Shown here in pieces: positions 28,169 through 37,154 of a stretch of 64,000 nucleotides of DNA. This DNA is from Hyphomicrobiales bacterium (GTDB lineage Bacteria; Pseudomonadota; Alphaproteobacteria; Rhizobiales; Rhizobiaceae). The stretch is taken from assembly GCA_900471525.1 (NCBI GenBank), contig UCEZ01000027.1, positions 187,197 to 251,196 on the forward strand. The letters run 5' to 3'. How positions within the stretch are numbered: position 1 is the stretch's first letter; every line of letters starts with the position of its first letter. Position numbers and translations under genes: made by a program. The notes below the pieces were generated by a model. That model worked only from the letters and a program-made list of their open reading frames with translations, was not told the origin of the DNA and made no database searches.

Positions 28169-31100
28169 ATTGGAACTCGAAGATGCTGCGGAAGACGCCA
28201 GGCGCGATGATCGACAGCGGGTTGATCGTCAGGTTCGGCTTGGCAAACGGTCCCACCAGCTTGAAGGTGATCCCCAGAAGCCCCCGGTCACGGCCATTGC
28301 CGAGCAACACGCCGATCAGCGGCAATTCGCCGAACAGCCGGTTGAGCCCGTAAGCCGGCATGAATGTGCCGGTCATGTCCATATTGCCGTTCCTGTCACG
28401 AACCGTCCCCTGGAAGGTGGCCCCAATGTCGGTACCGCGCACGACACCGCCTTCGACCGCCACCGCGCCATTGTCGAGCATGATATTGGCGAAACCCCGC
28501 TCGAAACGTGCCGAGCTGACGTCGATGTTTTTCTTCACCGCCTGGTTCAGGCTCCGGCCATCGCTACCGGTCGGCGTGGAAACGATGGATTGCAGCCTTT
28601 CCTCGTTGACCAGTGAAAACTTGCGGATGTCCACGTTTCCGCGCCAGGAACTACCGCCACGATCGCGCAGTTTCAGATTGAGCAGCCCACCACGCATGTT
28701 GCTGTAGATATTGGCAAACCGTGCCAGCGATCCAGCATCGCCGCTGGTCAGCTCCAGTGTATTGTCTGCACCATTCTTTGTCAGATTGGCAACCACGGCC
28801 TGGCCGCTGTCGGTGACAGCGGAAAGATTGAGTGCATCAATCTGCTTGCCCCTGGCGACGTAGCTCAGGTTGAGATTGGAGAGGGTCTCGGAATGGAACC
28901 CTGTCACCTGCTGGAGGTTCGCATCGATGGCAATGCGCTTGCCATCCCCATCGCTATTGTCGCCGGACGAGTTGCGCATGCTTTCGATAACCGGCCGCAT
29001 ATCGGCGGAGCTGCCGTTGACGCTAACCGAAAAGCCGCTCTTCTGACGCTTGATATTAACGGCATAATTGTCGCCCTTGGCAAGCTGTACCGACGAAAAC
29101 GCACCCGAGCTCAAGCCTGACTTGTCAAGCACGAGATCGCCGCTGGCGCCAAAGCTGTCGCCGCTAAGCTTCAGGTCGTCGATCTGAGTGACGCCGTCCG
29201 TGGTCGAAGCCGTAAACGTCGCCTTCGCGCCAATCCCCACTCCTTTCGACCAGCCGATCCAGGGAAGTGAAATCGACGCATCCCCAAGATCCGCCGAAAC
29301 TGTGTGCCGATCCTTTTCATCGATCAGGATATCCAGCGAGACAGGACCGTTGATGATCCCGGCAAGCCCCGGTGCCAGCTTGGCAAGCTCGCCCTCCTTG
29401 AGCGTCCCGGAAATCTCGCGCCTGCGCTCGACTGTGCTGGTCGCTCCGACGGGCTCGACGACCGAAATGTCCATCGAACCGCCATCGATGTCGGCTTTGG
29501 CTTCCAGTACCGCCTGCTGAGGATCGATCCTCAGAGTGCCCCTGATGTCGGAGATCGCCCGGCCGGAGATAGGTTTGTTGACGGTCACGCCATTCAGCAG
29601 CATCTGCGCCTGCCATTGCGGCGGCGGCGGTTTTTGGGCGGTGACGAGGCCCAGCCGCGCGCCCACCTGCGCCGTCATCTCGCCCGAAAAGTCCTCCGGC
29701 TTGAAGGGCGTCCGTTGCAAGGCAAGTATGGGACGGTAGCTGACAAGCTCGGCGATCGCATCGGCCTGCCCGCCGACATCGAGTTTCATTTCAGCAATCA
29801 GCGGTTTTTCATAGGTATTGGGGATGATAAAATCACCGCCGTTCAAGGATACCGAACGCCCCGACGGCAAATAGGTCGTTCCCCTTTGGATATCGACTTC
29901 CAGCCGTTCTCCCTTCAGCTTGAAGGCACCAGCCGCATCACGCAATGGCGGGATGTCGCCGGCAAGATTTACACGGGCGTCATCGATATTGAATTGGACG
30001 CTGAGCTCATCGGCGTTGAGGTCAATCGGCCCGACCGTCCTGGTAATTCGCCCCATAGGCACGGAAATTTCGATCCTGCCGTCCGTCACGGTGCCGCCAA
30101 AGATATTGTTGATCACCCAGCGCCGCGCGGTCTTTCCGACCCACCAGGGCCAGAGCTGCTTAACGGCCGCAGACTGCAGCTTGCTGGTGAGCAGGGCAAA
30201 GCTGATCTCCGGTGAGGTTTCCCCAAAGGTCATGGACAGCGAACCCGCGGCCGTTCCAAGCCTGCTCGCCACTGTCAGTTCGTCAAACACCAGCTGGTGG
30301 GTTTCGGAGAGGAACCGCCCCTGGGCTTTCGCATCGAAAACCAGCGGCGCTTCGGACACATCGACGGGCGATGAACTGGCAGACTGCAGCAGCAGATCGA
30401 GTGAAAAGCCTTTCTTTCCGACCGCTGTCGGATCGAGATCCGCAACTGCCCCGGTAAAGGGGAAGGTAGACCGGCCAACTCGCACTATCGACGGCAGGAT
30501 TTCGATCCTGTTGCGGGTAAAGTCGTAGGTAACCTTGAGTTCGGAGGGCTTGAGCTCTGACGAAAACCCGCCTGCGTCGAATACACCTTCGTTGGATCGG
30601 CCGCTCAGTTGCAATGTCGGCATTACACCTTCTGCGGCGCGCGTTGCCTTGATATCCAGAGCGGCGCTGCTCCTGATCCCGAATGCGGGCTCCGTTGCAG
30701 TCTGGTTGCGGTAGAGAAAAGCAGACAGCGGCAAGCCGGCGGCAGTGCCGTTGAGGCTCGTTATGCGCCCGTTCTGTTGGTCGGCGCGAAGATGCAGTTC
30801 AGCTGATTCGCCGTCCACCGAGAAAAGCCCGTCGATCTGCATGGCGCCATCGACACTGCGCTTGAAATCAACACTTTCCACGACGACGGGAATGACACGC
30901 TTGCGGGGACCGGCGAAGGACAGTTTTAGATCCGCAATACGCACCGTTTCGGTGTTGCTGCGGCCAATCAGTTGCGCGATGCTGTCCATCTGGTTGAAAA
31001 CGATCTCCAGCCCGCCGGCAACATCGGCGACGCGGATGGCCGTCAGATCGATCGGCTTGCCTTGCGGCAGCAGCGACGAATCCAGCATCGCCCCCTCCGC

Positions 31101-31559
31101 CTCAAGCCGCGATACGGCAATACGGCCGGTCATCAAGGCCAGCGGATTGAGTTCGATAAAGACGGAATTGGTGGTCACCAAGCGCTTGTTGGAGATATTC
31201 TCGACCAGCGTCACATCCTGCGCTTTCAGCGCCAGTGCGCCGTTCGACGTCACCCGCAACACGGTGCTGCCGACCTCGGCATGGTAGCCGTCACCGATGG
31301 CGGCGTTCAAGGCCGCCTGGGCCCGAGCATTGAGCGGTCCGTCCAGAAACCCGCCTTCGATCGTCGCCAGCACGGCGGCGCCGAAAAAGAGGAAAATCGC
31401 GGAGATGATGATCGTCGTCGTGAAGACAAGATGCGCAACGCTTCGCCGGTGCGGCGCGTGAACAATACAGGGGTCATGCGCCTGCGCCGAAGGCAGAGAA
31501 TGCAGAACGACGATGTCTTCCTTGCGAAACGATACCTTTTCGCCGCGGATTTCATTCAT
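28167..31559 (-). CDS. Large AsmA/YhdP-like envelope protein (DUF3971)
   Basis: A 1130-residue protein with a cytosolic N terminus of about 43 residues, one transmembrane helix around residues 44-68 (LVFTTTIIISAIFLFFGAAVLATI) and a very long extracytoplasmic part rich in beta strands. The mid-region VDIQRGTTYLPSGRSVSLNGGDFIIPNTYEKPLIAEMKLDV and the C-terminal AsmA-like block GTFMPAYGLNRLFGELPLIGVLLGNGRDRGLLGITFKLVGPF are typical of YhdP/TamB-type proteins, now thought to bridge the periplasm and carry phospholipids to the outer membrane. The protein is full-length with no frame break. It is divergent from the peroxiredoxin gene and convergent with tyrS. Confidence 0.85.
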   Translation of the reverse strand: MNEIRGEKVSFRKEDIVVLHSLPSAQAHDPCIVHAPHRRSVAHLVFTTTIIISAIFLFFGAAVLATIEGGFLDGPLNARAQAALNAAIGDGYHAEVGSTVLRVTSNGALALKAQDVTLVENISNKRLVTTNSVFIELNPLALMTGRIAVSRLEAEGAMLDSSLLPQGKPIDLTAIRVADVAGGLEIVFNQMDSIAQLIGRSNTETVRIADLKLSFAGPRKRVIPVVVESVDFKRSVDGAMQIDGLFSVDGESAELHLRADQQNGRITSLNGTAAGLPLSAFLYRNQTATEPAFGIRSSAALDIKATRAAEGVMPTLQLSGRSNEGVFDAGGFSSELKPSELKVTYDFTRNRIEILPSIVRVGRSTFPFTGAVADLDPTAVGKKGFSLDLLLQSASSSPVDVSEAPLVFDAKAQGRFLSETHQLVFDELTVASRLGTAAGSLSMTFGETSPEISFALLTSKLQSAAVKQLWPWWVGKTARRWVINNIFGGTVTDGRIEISVPMGRITRTVGPIDLNADELSVQFNIDDARVNLAGDIPPLRDAAGAFKLKGERLEVDIQRGTTYLPSGRSVSLNGGDFIIPNTYEKPLIAEMKLDVGGQADAIAELVSYRPILALQRTPFKPEDFSGEMTAQVGARLGLVTAQKPPPPQWQAQMLLNGVTVNKPISGRAISDIRGTLRIDPQQAVLEAKADIDGGSMDISVVEPVGATSTVERRREISGTLKEGELAKLAPGLAGIINGPVSLDILIDEKDRHTVSADLGDASISLPWIGWSKGVGIGAKATFTASTTDGVTQIDDLKLSGDSFGASGDLVLDKSGLSSGAFSSVQLAKGDNYAVNIKRQKSGFSVSVNGSSADMRPVIESMRNSSGDNSDGDGKRIAIDANLQQVTGFHSETLSNLNLSYVARGKQIDALNLSAVTDSGQAVVANLTKNGADNTLELTSGDAGSLARFANIYSNMRGGLLNLKLRDRGGSSWRGNVDIRKFSLVNEERLQSIVSTPTGSDGRSLNQAVKKNIDVSSARFERGFANIMLDNGAVAVEGGVVRGTDIGATFQGTVRDRNGNMDMTGTFMPAYGLNRLFGELPLIGVLLGNGRDRGLLGITFKLVGPFAKPNLTINPLSIIAPGVFRSIFEFQ

Positions 31560-31924
31560 CAGCGCTGGCGGCCTCCGGAGTTGTGAAAAGTTTCATGCGG
31601 TATTTCCCAATCTGCTGCGATTCCGCCTTGCGGCACCGAACGGCTACATCCGCCGCATGTCGCCCTGCTCACGCCGTACGTGGCTGATTTAACCCAGGTT
31701 TTCGCCCATGAATGCCAGTGTTGCGACGCTGCGCCTACGGGCATTTGCACCTGTTCCACAGTAGTTAAAGAAGGACTGCAGGGCAAACGATGTCTGCTCA
31801 TTGCCCATCTTCGCTGTGCGATACACATCTCTCAATCCACCCGGCGCTGGACGCAGCAGGTTCGGATTCGATAAGCCTCTTGCGATAACCGTTGCGGCAC
31901 ATGCCCCAGAAAAAAGGAATAACC
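31560..31924. other. Intergenic region between divergent genes
   Basis: A 365-base gap between the AsmA-like gene (minus) and the peroxiredoxin gene (plus). Several short frames cross it in both directions, but none has a ribosome binding site, a recognisable product or consistent codon use. It presumably holds both promoters; I cannot place them with confidence. Confidence 0.5.
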
Positions 31925-32398
31925 ATGGCGAACTTGACCGAAGGCATGATGGCACCGGATTTCACTCTTCCCCGCGACGGCGGCGGAACCGTTTCGCTGT
32001 CGGAGTTCAAGGGAAAATCGGTCGTGCTGTTCTTCTACCCGAAGGACGACACCAGCGGCTGCACGGCGGAATCGATCGCTTTCACCGCGCTTTTGGGCGA
32101 ATTCTCCGCTGCCGGCACCGTCGTCATCGGCATGTCGCCTGATTCGGTAAAAAAGCACGACAAGTTCGCCAAGAAATACGATCTCTCGGTCATCCTCGCC
32201 GCGGATGAGGAGTTGACTGCGTTGAACGCCTATGGCGTCTGGGTCGAAAAGAGCATGTACGGCCGCAAATACATGGGTGTCGAACGGACAACCGTACTGA
32301 TCGGCACAGATGGCGTTGTCCGGCACGTTTGGGAAAAGGTGAAGGTTCCCGGCCATGCCGAAGAGGTGCTGGCCGCAGCCAAAAGTCTCGTCTCGTGA
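31925..32398 (+). CDS. bcp: Thioredoxin-dependent peroxiredoxin (Bcp/PrxQ type)
   Basis: A 157-residue thiol peroxidase that reduces hydroperoxides. ATG at 31925 follows AAGGAA. The peroxidatic Cys46 lies in FFYPKDDTSGCTAESIAFT. The resolving Cys that follows five residues later in E. coli Bcp is Ile here, so it probably works as a one-Cys enzyme or uses another partner thiol. The C-terminal GVERTTVLIGTDGVVRHVWEKVKVPGHAEEVL is standard. It is followed after 16 bases by the DUF455 gene, with which it probably forms an operon. Confidence 0.9.
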   Translation: MANLTEGMMAPDFTLPRDGGGTVSLSEFKGKSVVLFFYPKDDTSGCTAESIAFTALLGEFSAAGTVVIGMSPDSVKKHDKFAKKYDLSVILAADEELTALNAYGVWVEKSMYGRKYMGVERTTVLIGTDGVVRHVWEKVKVPGHAEEVLAAAKSLVS

Positions 32399-32414
32399 AC
32401 GGAAGCAGCTGGAG

Positions 32415-33242
32415 ATGACAGACCTACCCGCGATCCAAAGCCTTCGTGACGGAGCCGTGCGCGCCATCCGGGCGGCCGATCTGGATATCAAGACGCTGCT
32501 CGCACAGGAAACCGCCCGCCGCTGGAACGAGCGTAGCCTGTCATTGCGATCTCCGCTCGATACACCGGTGGCGGATCGTCCCGGCAGGCCGGAAAAACCA
32601 GATCTGATACCGCCGAGGCAGATGCCGAAGCGGGCACTGACGACCGAGAGGGGGCGGATCGCCCTCCTCCATGCCATCGCCCACATCGAACTCAACGCAG
32701 TTGATCTGGCGCTCGACATTGTCGCCCGCTTTGCCAGCGAACCCGTGCCGAATTCCTTCTTCGATGGTTGGATGAAGGTGGCCTTCGAGGAGGCCAAGCA
32801 TTTCCGCATGGTGCGTGATCGGCTCCGCCAGCTTGGCGCCGATTATGGTGATCTGCCAGCCCATGATGGGCTGTGGCAAGCCGCGCACGACACACGCAAC
32901 GACCTCACAGCGCGGCTGGCCGTCGTGCCGCTGATTCTCGAGGCGCGCGGCCTCGATGTGACGCCCGCTCTGCAGGCGAAGATGCGGGAAGCCGGCGACG
33001 TGGAAAGTGCGGCGGTACTCGACGTGATCTACGAGGACGAGAAAGGCCACGTTGCCGTCGGCGCCAAATGGTTCCGCTTTCTCTGTGCCCGGCAGAAGAA
33101 AGACCCGGCAGCCGCGTTCCAGGCCCTGGTCAGGGCCAATTTCCGTGGCCCGCTGAAGGCGCCTTTCAACGACATTGCCCGCGCCGAAGCAGGCCTGACA
33201 CCATCATTCTACCGCTCCATGACGGCTTCCGTGAACGCCTGA
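32415..33242 (+). CDS. Ferritin-like DUF455 protein
   Basis: A 275-residue helical protein of the DUF455 family. ATG at 32415 follows CTGGAG. Carboxylate/His ligands for a di-metal site are visible: HAIAHIELNAVDLALDI, then FEEAKHFRMVRDRL (an E-x2-H pair) and IYEDEKGHVAVGAKWF (E-x2-H type). The fold is related to ferritin and tRNA-hydroxylase (MiaE) proteins, so oxygen-dependent hydroxylation or iron binding is plausible. The substrate is not known. Co-transcription with bcp would be consistent with an oxidative-stress role. Confidence 0.82.
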   Translation: MTDLPAIQSLRDGAVRAIRAADLDIKTLLAQETARRWNERSLSLRSPLDTPVADRPGRPEKPDLIPPRQMPKRALTTERGRIALLHAIAHIELNAVDLALDIVARFASEPVPNSFFDGWMKVAFEEAKHFRMVRDRLRQLGADYGDLPAHDGLWQAAHDTRNDLTARLAVVPLILEARGLDVTPALQAKMREAGDVESAAVLDVIYEDEKGHVAVGAKWFRFLCARQKKDPAAAFQALVRANFRGPLKAPFNDIARAEAGLTPSFYRSMTASVNA

Positions 33243-33346
33243 CGGACAAGCCGTACGCACCCCTCGCAACAAGGCTTTGTTAACCTTAACAGTATCTAAT
33301 CGGCACCATCAAAACGCGCAGAATCGCAGGCGGCGGGGGTGAGTTG

Positions 33347-34666
33347 GTGTCTACGGAAAGCCGGGTCTTCGGCAAGCGCACACAAAAGCACATCATCATT
33401 CTGGCAAGCGGCGACAAGGTCCGGCACATGACCTTTCAGCCCTGGATGGCAGCGCTGTCTATTTGTTTTATCTCGGTTTTCTCGATCGGCTACCTTGCCG
33501 CGACCTCCTACCTCGTTCTGCGCGACGATCTGATCGGCGGCACCATGGCCCGCCAAGCCAGGATGCAACATGAATATGAGGACCGGATCGCAGCGCTGCG
33601 TGCCCAGGTCGATCGCGTCACCAGCCGCCAGCTTCTCGACCAGCAAGTGGTCGAAGACAAGGTCGAAAAACTGCTGCAGCAACAGATGGCGCTGTCATCG
33701 CGCCACGGCAAGCTCGGCACACTGCTCGATCGGGCGGAGGAATCCGGCATCGCCGAAAAGGAAGTTCAACCAACCCTCACGGCACCGCAGGCCTCCGAAA
33801 AGCGCGCCGATGCGAGCGGCGGCATCAAGGCGATTGAAAGACTGATGGGCTTGGGCAATCAGCAACCGCAGCAGAAGATGACGCTTGCCTATGCGCCCCA
33901 GTCCGGTGTGGGCGGTCAGGAGGCCGTTTCCGACAGGGCTGATCGGCTGTTCTCCAAGGTGACGCTTTCGCTGAAGGATATCGAACGGGAGCAGAAGACG
34001 CGCATCCAGAGCCTTACCGCCGGCGCATCGGAGGCGACGGATGCCATCATGAGCATCCTCGCACGCACCGGCGTCAAAGTCTCTCAGGACGAGTCGATAG
34101 CAGCGGTTCCCGCGGCAGTCACAGGAGACGAATCGGCCATTGGCGGACCGTTCGTCGAGCCGGAAACAACCGAAGCGTTCGACAATTCCCTGGTTGCGCT
34201 CGACACGGCGCTTGCCCGGCTTGAAAATGTCCGCAGTCAGGCAAAGAAGCTGCCGTTCAACAATCCATCTCCGGCAAGCGACATCACCAGCCGTTTCGGA
34301 AACCGCCTCGACCCGTTCCTCGGCAGGTTGGCGCTGCATGCCGGTATCGATTTTCGCGCGCCGACCGGAACGCGGATTCTTGCCACGGCGCCCGGCACAG
34401 TGATCACAGCTGGCAAGACCGGCGGCTACGGCAACATGGTCGAAATCGACCACGGCAACGGCATCACCACCCGCTACGCCCACCTGTCCACCATCCTCGT
34501 CAATGTCGGCGATAAAATTTCCGCGGGCGAGGCCATTGCCCGCTCGGGCAGCACCGGCCGTTCGACAGGACCACACCTGCATTACGAGGTCCGTCTGAAT
34601 GGCGAGGCTGTTGATCCCATGCGGTTTCTGACCGCTGGCATAAAGCTCAGCCACTATATCAATTGA
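33347..34666 (+). CDS. M23-family peptidoglycan endopeptidase, membrane-anchored
   Basis: A 439-residue protein. GTG at 33347 (TTG one codon earlier is possible) follows a G-rich GGCGGGGGTGAG. A transmembrane helix (about residues 30-54) is followed by a coiled-coil stretch rich in Gln, Arg and Leu (about 65-130), a long linker, and a C-terminal LytM/M23 domain. Zinc ligands fit LHAGIDFRAP (H, D) and GPHLHYEVRLNG (HLH), so the domain looks catalytically competent rather than an EnvC-type degenerate form. The layout resembles cell-division or elongation hydrolases that are activated by partners at the membrane. Confidence 0.87.
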   Translation: MSTESRVFGKRTQKHIIILASGDKVRHMTFQPWMAALSICFISVFSIGYLAATSYLVLRDDLIGGTMARQARMQHEYEDRIAALRAQVDRVTSRQLLDQQVVEDKVEKLLQQQMALSSRHGKLGTLLDRAEESGIAEKEVQPTLTAPQASEKRADASGGIKAIERLMGLGNQQPQQKMTLAYAPQSGVGGQEAVSDRADRLFSKVTLSLKDIEREQKTRIQSLTAGASEATDAIMSILARTGVKVSQDESIAAVPAAVTGDESAIGGPFVEPETTEAFDNSLVALDTALARLENVRSQAKKLPFNNPSPASDITSRFGNRLDPFLGRLALHAGIDFRAPTGTRILATAPGTVITAGKTGGYGNMVEIDHGNGITTRYAHLSTILVNVGDKISAGEAIARSGSTGRSTGPHLHYEVRLNGEAVDPMRFLTAGIKLSHYIN

Positions 34667-34775
34667 ACTTCATAGTTTAGCCTCGCTCTTGCGATACGAC
34701 GGAAGGCGGTTTCGCGCTATCCTGTTGTTGGCAGTCCATTTATTGACTCTTTCTATCATCAAACCACCGGTTTTC

Positions 34776-34804
34776 TTGACTTTGCTTGGCTATGGGACTA
34801 AGAG
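34776..34804 (+). promoter_or_regulatory. Candidate promoter of the DEAD-box helicase gene
   Basis: TTGACT at 34776-34781 and TAAGAG at 34799-34804 are 17 bases apart. Transcription from here would leave a leader of about 70 bases before the TTG start, a length usable for cold or translational control. Prediction only. Confidence 0.35.
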
Positions 34805-34878
34805 CCCCTGCGACGGCAGTTCAAGCATGCGCCGATTGACCAGAGTTCGACCGAACCGGAACGGAAACAGATTTCCCT

Positions 34879-36402
34879 TTGACCACTTTTTCAGACCTTG
34901 GCCTGAGCCAAAAAGTTCTTTCCGCAGTGACAGACGCGGGCTACTCCATTCCGACACCGATTCAGGCAGGCGCAATCCCGCCAGCCCTGCAGCGGCGTGA
35001 TATCCTTGGCATTGCCCAGACGGGTACCGGCAAGACGGCTTCCTTTGTCCTGCCGATGCTGACCCTTCTGGAAAAGGGCCGCGCCCGCGCCCGCATGCCA
35101 CGTACCCTCATTCTCGAGCCAACGCGCGAACTGGCAGCCCAGGTTGCCGAAAACTTCGAGAAATACGGCAAAAACCACAAGCTCAACATCGCACTTCTGA
35201 TCGGCGGCGTGTCCTTCGACGAACAGGACCGCAAGCTTGAGCGTGGCGCCGACGTACTGATCTGCACGCCCGGCCGTCTGCTTGACCATTGCGAGCGCGG
35301 CAAGCTGCTGATGACCGGCGTTGAAATTCTCGTCATCGACGAAGCTGACCGCATGCTCGACATGGGTTTCATCCCCGATATCGAGCGCATCGCCAAGCTG
35401 ATCCCGTTCACGCGCCAGACGCTGTTCTTCTCGGCCACCATGCCGCCGGAAATCCAGAAGCTCGCCGACCGGTTCCTGCAGAACCCGGAGCGCGTCGAAG
35501 TGTCCGTGCGCTCGTCCACGGCGACCACCGTGACCCAGCGCCTGGTAGCGACCCACAGCAAGGACTACGAAAAGCGCGCCATCCTGCGAGATCTGATCCA
35601 GAAGCAGGAAGACCTGAAGAACGCCATCATCTTCTGCAATCGCAAGCTCGATGTGGCTGATCTGTTCCGCTCGCTCAGCCGTCACGGATTCTCGGTTGGC
35701 GCACTGCACGGCGACATGGACCAGAGCTCGCGCACGAAGATGCTGGCAAGCTTCAAGGACGGCCAAATCCAGTTGCTCGTCGCTTCCGACGTCGCGGCCC
35801 GCGGTCTCGATATTCCGGACGTCAGCCACGTCTTCAATTTTGACGTCCCGATCCATGCGGAAGACTATGTCCACCGCATCGGCCGCACCGGTCGCGCCGG
35901 CCGTTCTGGTGCCGCCTTCACGCTGGTTTCCAAGCGCGACACGAAATTCGCAGATGCCATCGAAAAGCTGATCGACAAGAAAATCGAATGGCTGAACGGC
36001 GACCTTTCCGCCCTGCCCGCCCCGATGGAAAGTCACGATAGCGGCAAGACCGAGCGTGGCGGCCGTGATGGCAAGCGTGGCGGACGGCGCAACGACCGGG
36101 ATCGCGATCACGCGCCCCGTCCGGTGCACAGTCACAAATCGGACATCAAATCAGACGATACAGTAACGGAACTTGAACCGGTCATAGCAAAGGCAGAACC
36201 TGTGAGATCAGAACGCAAGGCAGAAACGAAACCGCAGAATGCCGGCCGACACAGCAACCGTCCTGCTCCCCAGCCGTATCCTGCCAATGACGACAACCGC
36301 GATCGCCGTAACCGCTATCGCCGCGACCAGGACGACGGCCCGACGCCGGTCGGCTTCGGCGACGATATCCCGGCCTTCATGCTGATCGCCGGCAAGGCCT
36401 GA
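34879..36402 (+). CDS. DEAD-box ATP-dependent RNA helicase
   Basis: A 507-residue RhlE-like helicase. TTG at 34879 gives the conserved N terminus TTFSDLGLSQKVLSAVTDAGY, with GGAAAC upstream. Both RecA-like cores are complete: Q motif with GYSIPTPIQAGAIPPAL, AQTGTGKTASF (motif I), PTRELAAQV (Ia), VIDEADRMLD (II), FSATMP (III), and HRIGRTGRAGR (VI). A tail of about 120 residues after position 385 is rich in Arg, Gly and Asp with RGGR-type repeats, as in helicases that handle structured RNA, ribosome assembly or degradosome work. The single-gene layout with its own leader fits cold-shock control. Confidence 0.93.
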   Translation: MTTFSDLGLSQKVLSAVTDAGYSIPTPIQAGAIPPALQRRDILGIAQTGTGKTASFVLPMLTLLEKGRARARMPRTLILEPTRELAAQVAENFEKYGKNHKLNIALLIGGVSFDEQDRKLERGADVLICTPGRLLDHCERGKLLMTGVEILVIDEADRMLDMGFIPDIERIAKLIPFTRQTLFFSATMPPEIQKLADRFLQNPERVEVSVRSSTATTVTQRLVATHSKDYEKRAILRDLIQKQEDLKNAIIFCNRKLDVADLFRSLSRHGFSVGALHGDMDQSSRTKMLASFKDGQIQLLVASDVAARGLDIPDVSHVFNFDVPIHAEDYVHRIGRTGRAGRSGAAFTLVSKRDTKFADAIEKLIDKKIEWLNGDLSALPAPMESHDSGKTERGGRDGKRGGRRNDRDRDHAPRPVHSHKSDIKSDDTVTELEPVIAKAEPVRSERKAETKPQNAGRHSNRPAPQPYPANDDNRDRRNRYRRDQDDGPTPVGFGDDIPAFMLIAGKA

Positions 36403-36418
36403 TCTTTCAGGCAATCGC

Positions 36419-36841
36419 ATGGCTTATCCAGGCATTGATTTTCCCGGTGTGGGATCTGGGCTTGCCGTCTTGAATGACGGCAAGCTTTTGCTTTGTAAGC
36501 GTTTGAAGGCGCCGGAAGCTGGCCACTGGAGCATTGTCGGCGGCAAGGTCGATCATATGGAGCCTGCTGCAGACGCCGCGCGCCGCGAGGCCGAAGAGGA
36601 AAGCGGCCTGACAATCCATTCGGCACGCTTTCTTTGCCTCAGCGAGCAACGGGTCGAAGCCGACCGCCAGCACTGGGTTTCGCTGATTTACGTAACCGAA
36701 GACTTCTCCGGCGAACCGCAGCTGATGGAACCCGACAAACTGTCGGAAATCGGCTGGTATGCGCTCGACGCCCTGCCGCAGCCACTATCCCTGTTCGCGC
36801 AGGACGCCGTGAAGGCGCTGCGAGCGCTGACTACTTCCTAG
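36419..36841 (+). CDS. Nudix hydrolase
   Basis: A 140-residue Nudix protein. The Nudix box is complete: GGKVDHMEPAADAARREAEE followed by ESGL, in agreement with G-x5-E-x7-REU-x-EE-x-GU, so it should hydrolyse a nucleoside diphosphate linked to another moiety. Near the N terminus GSGLAVLNDGKLLLCKRLKAPEAGHWSIVGG is typical of ADP-ribose or NTP pyrophosphatases, but the substrate cannot be told. It lies 16 bases after the helicase gene and overlaps the convergent TfoX-like gene by 11 bases at its 3' end. Confidence 0.88.
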   Translation: MAYPGIDFPGVGSGLAVLNDGKLLLCKRLKAPEAGHWSIVGGKVDHMEPAADAARREAEEESGLTIHSARFLCLSEQRVEADRQHWVSLIYVTEDFSGEPQLMEPDKLSEIGWYALDALPQPLSLFAQDAVKALRALTTS

Positions 36842-37148
36842 CCCGTAAGGCCGCCTCATAGGCAAGCCGCACCCAGCGGGCCATCTCGTCCGGGTCGTCG
36901 AACGCCTCCTCCGGAACGGACCAGTAAGGCATTCTCACCGGCTTTCCCTTACCGTCGTAGGTCCATTGCGAACTTCCTGCCGCCTCGAACTCGGCAGCGC
37001 TTTCGCCATCCGCCTTGAGAAGGATATCACCGCTCACCTCGAGAGCGAGGATGCGGCCCTCGAAATAGATGCCTTTGCCTCCAAACATGCGCTTGACCGT
37101 CACGGGCCCAAGCGCTGCAAACATCTCCTCGATTGCCGCATTGTCCAT
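36831..37148 (-). CDS. TfoX N-terminal-domain protein
   Basis: A 105-residue protein consisting only of the TfoX N-terminal domain. VTVKRMFGGKGIYFEGRILALEV is the family hallmark, followed by PYWSVPEEAFDDPDEMARWVRLAYEAALRA. Full-length TfoX (Sxy) regulates competence in gammaproteobacteria, but stand-alone N-domain proteins are common in alphaproteobacteria and have no known job. It overlaps the 3' end of the Nudix gene on the opposite strand. Confidence 0.85.
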   Translation of the reverse strand: MDNAAIEEMFAALGPVTVKRMFGGKGIYFEGRILALEVSGDILLKADGESAAEFEAAGSSQWTYDGKGKPVRMPYWSVPEEAFDDPDEMARWVRLAYEAALRARK

Positions 37149-37154
37149 CTTCCG

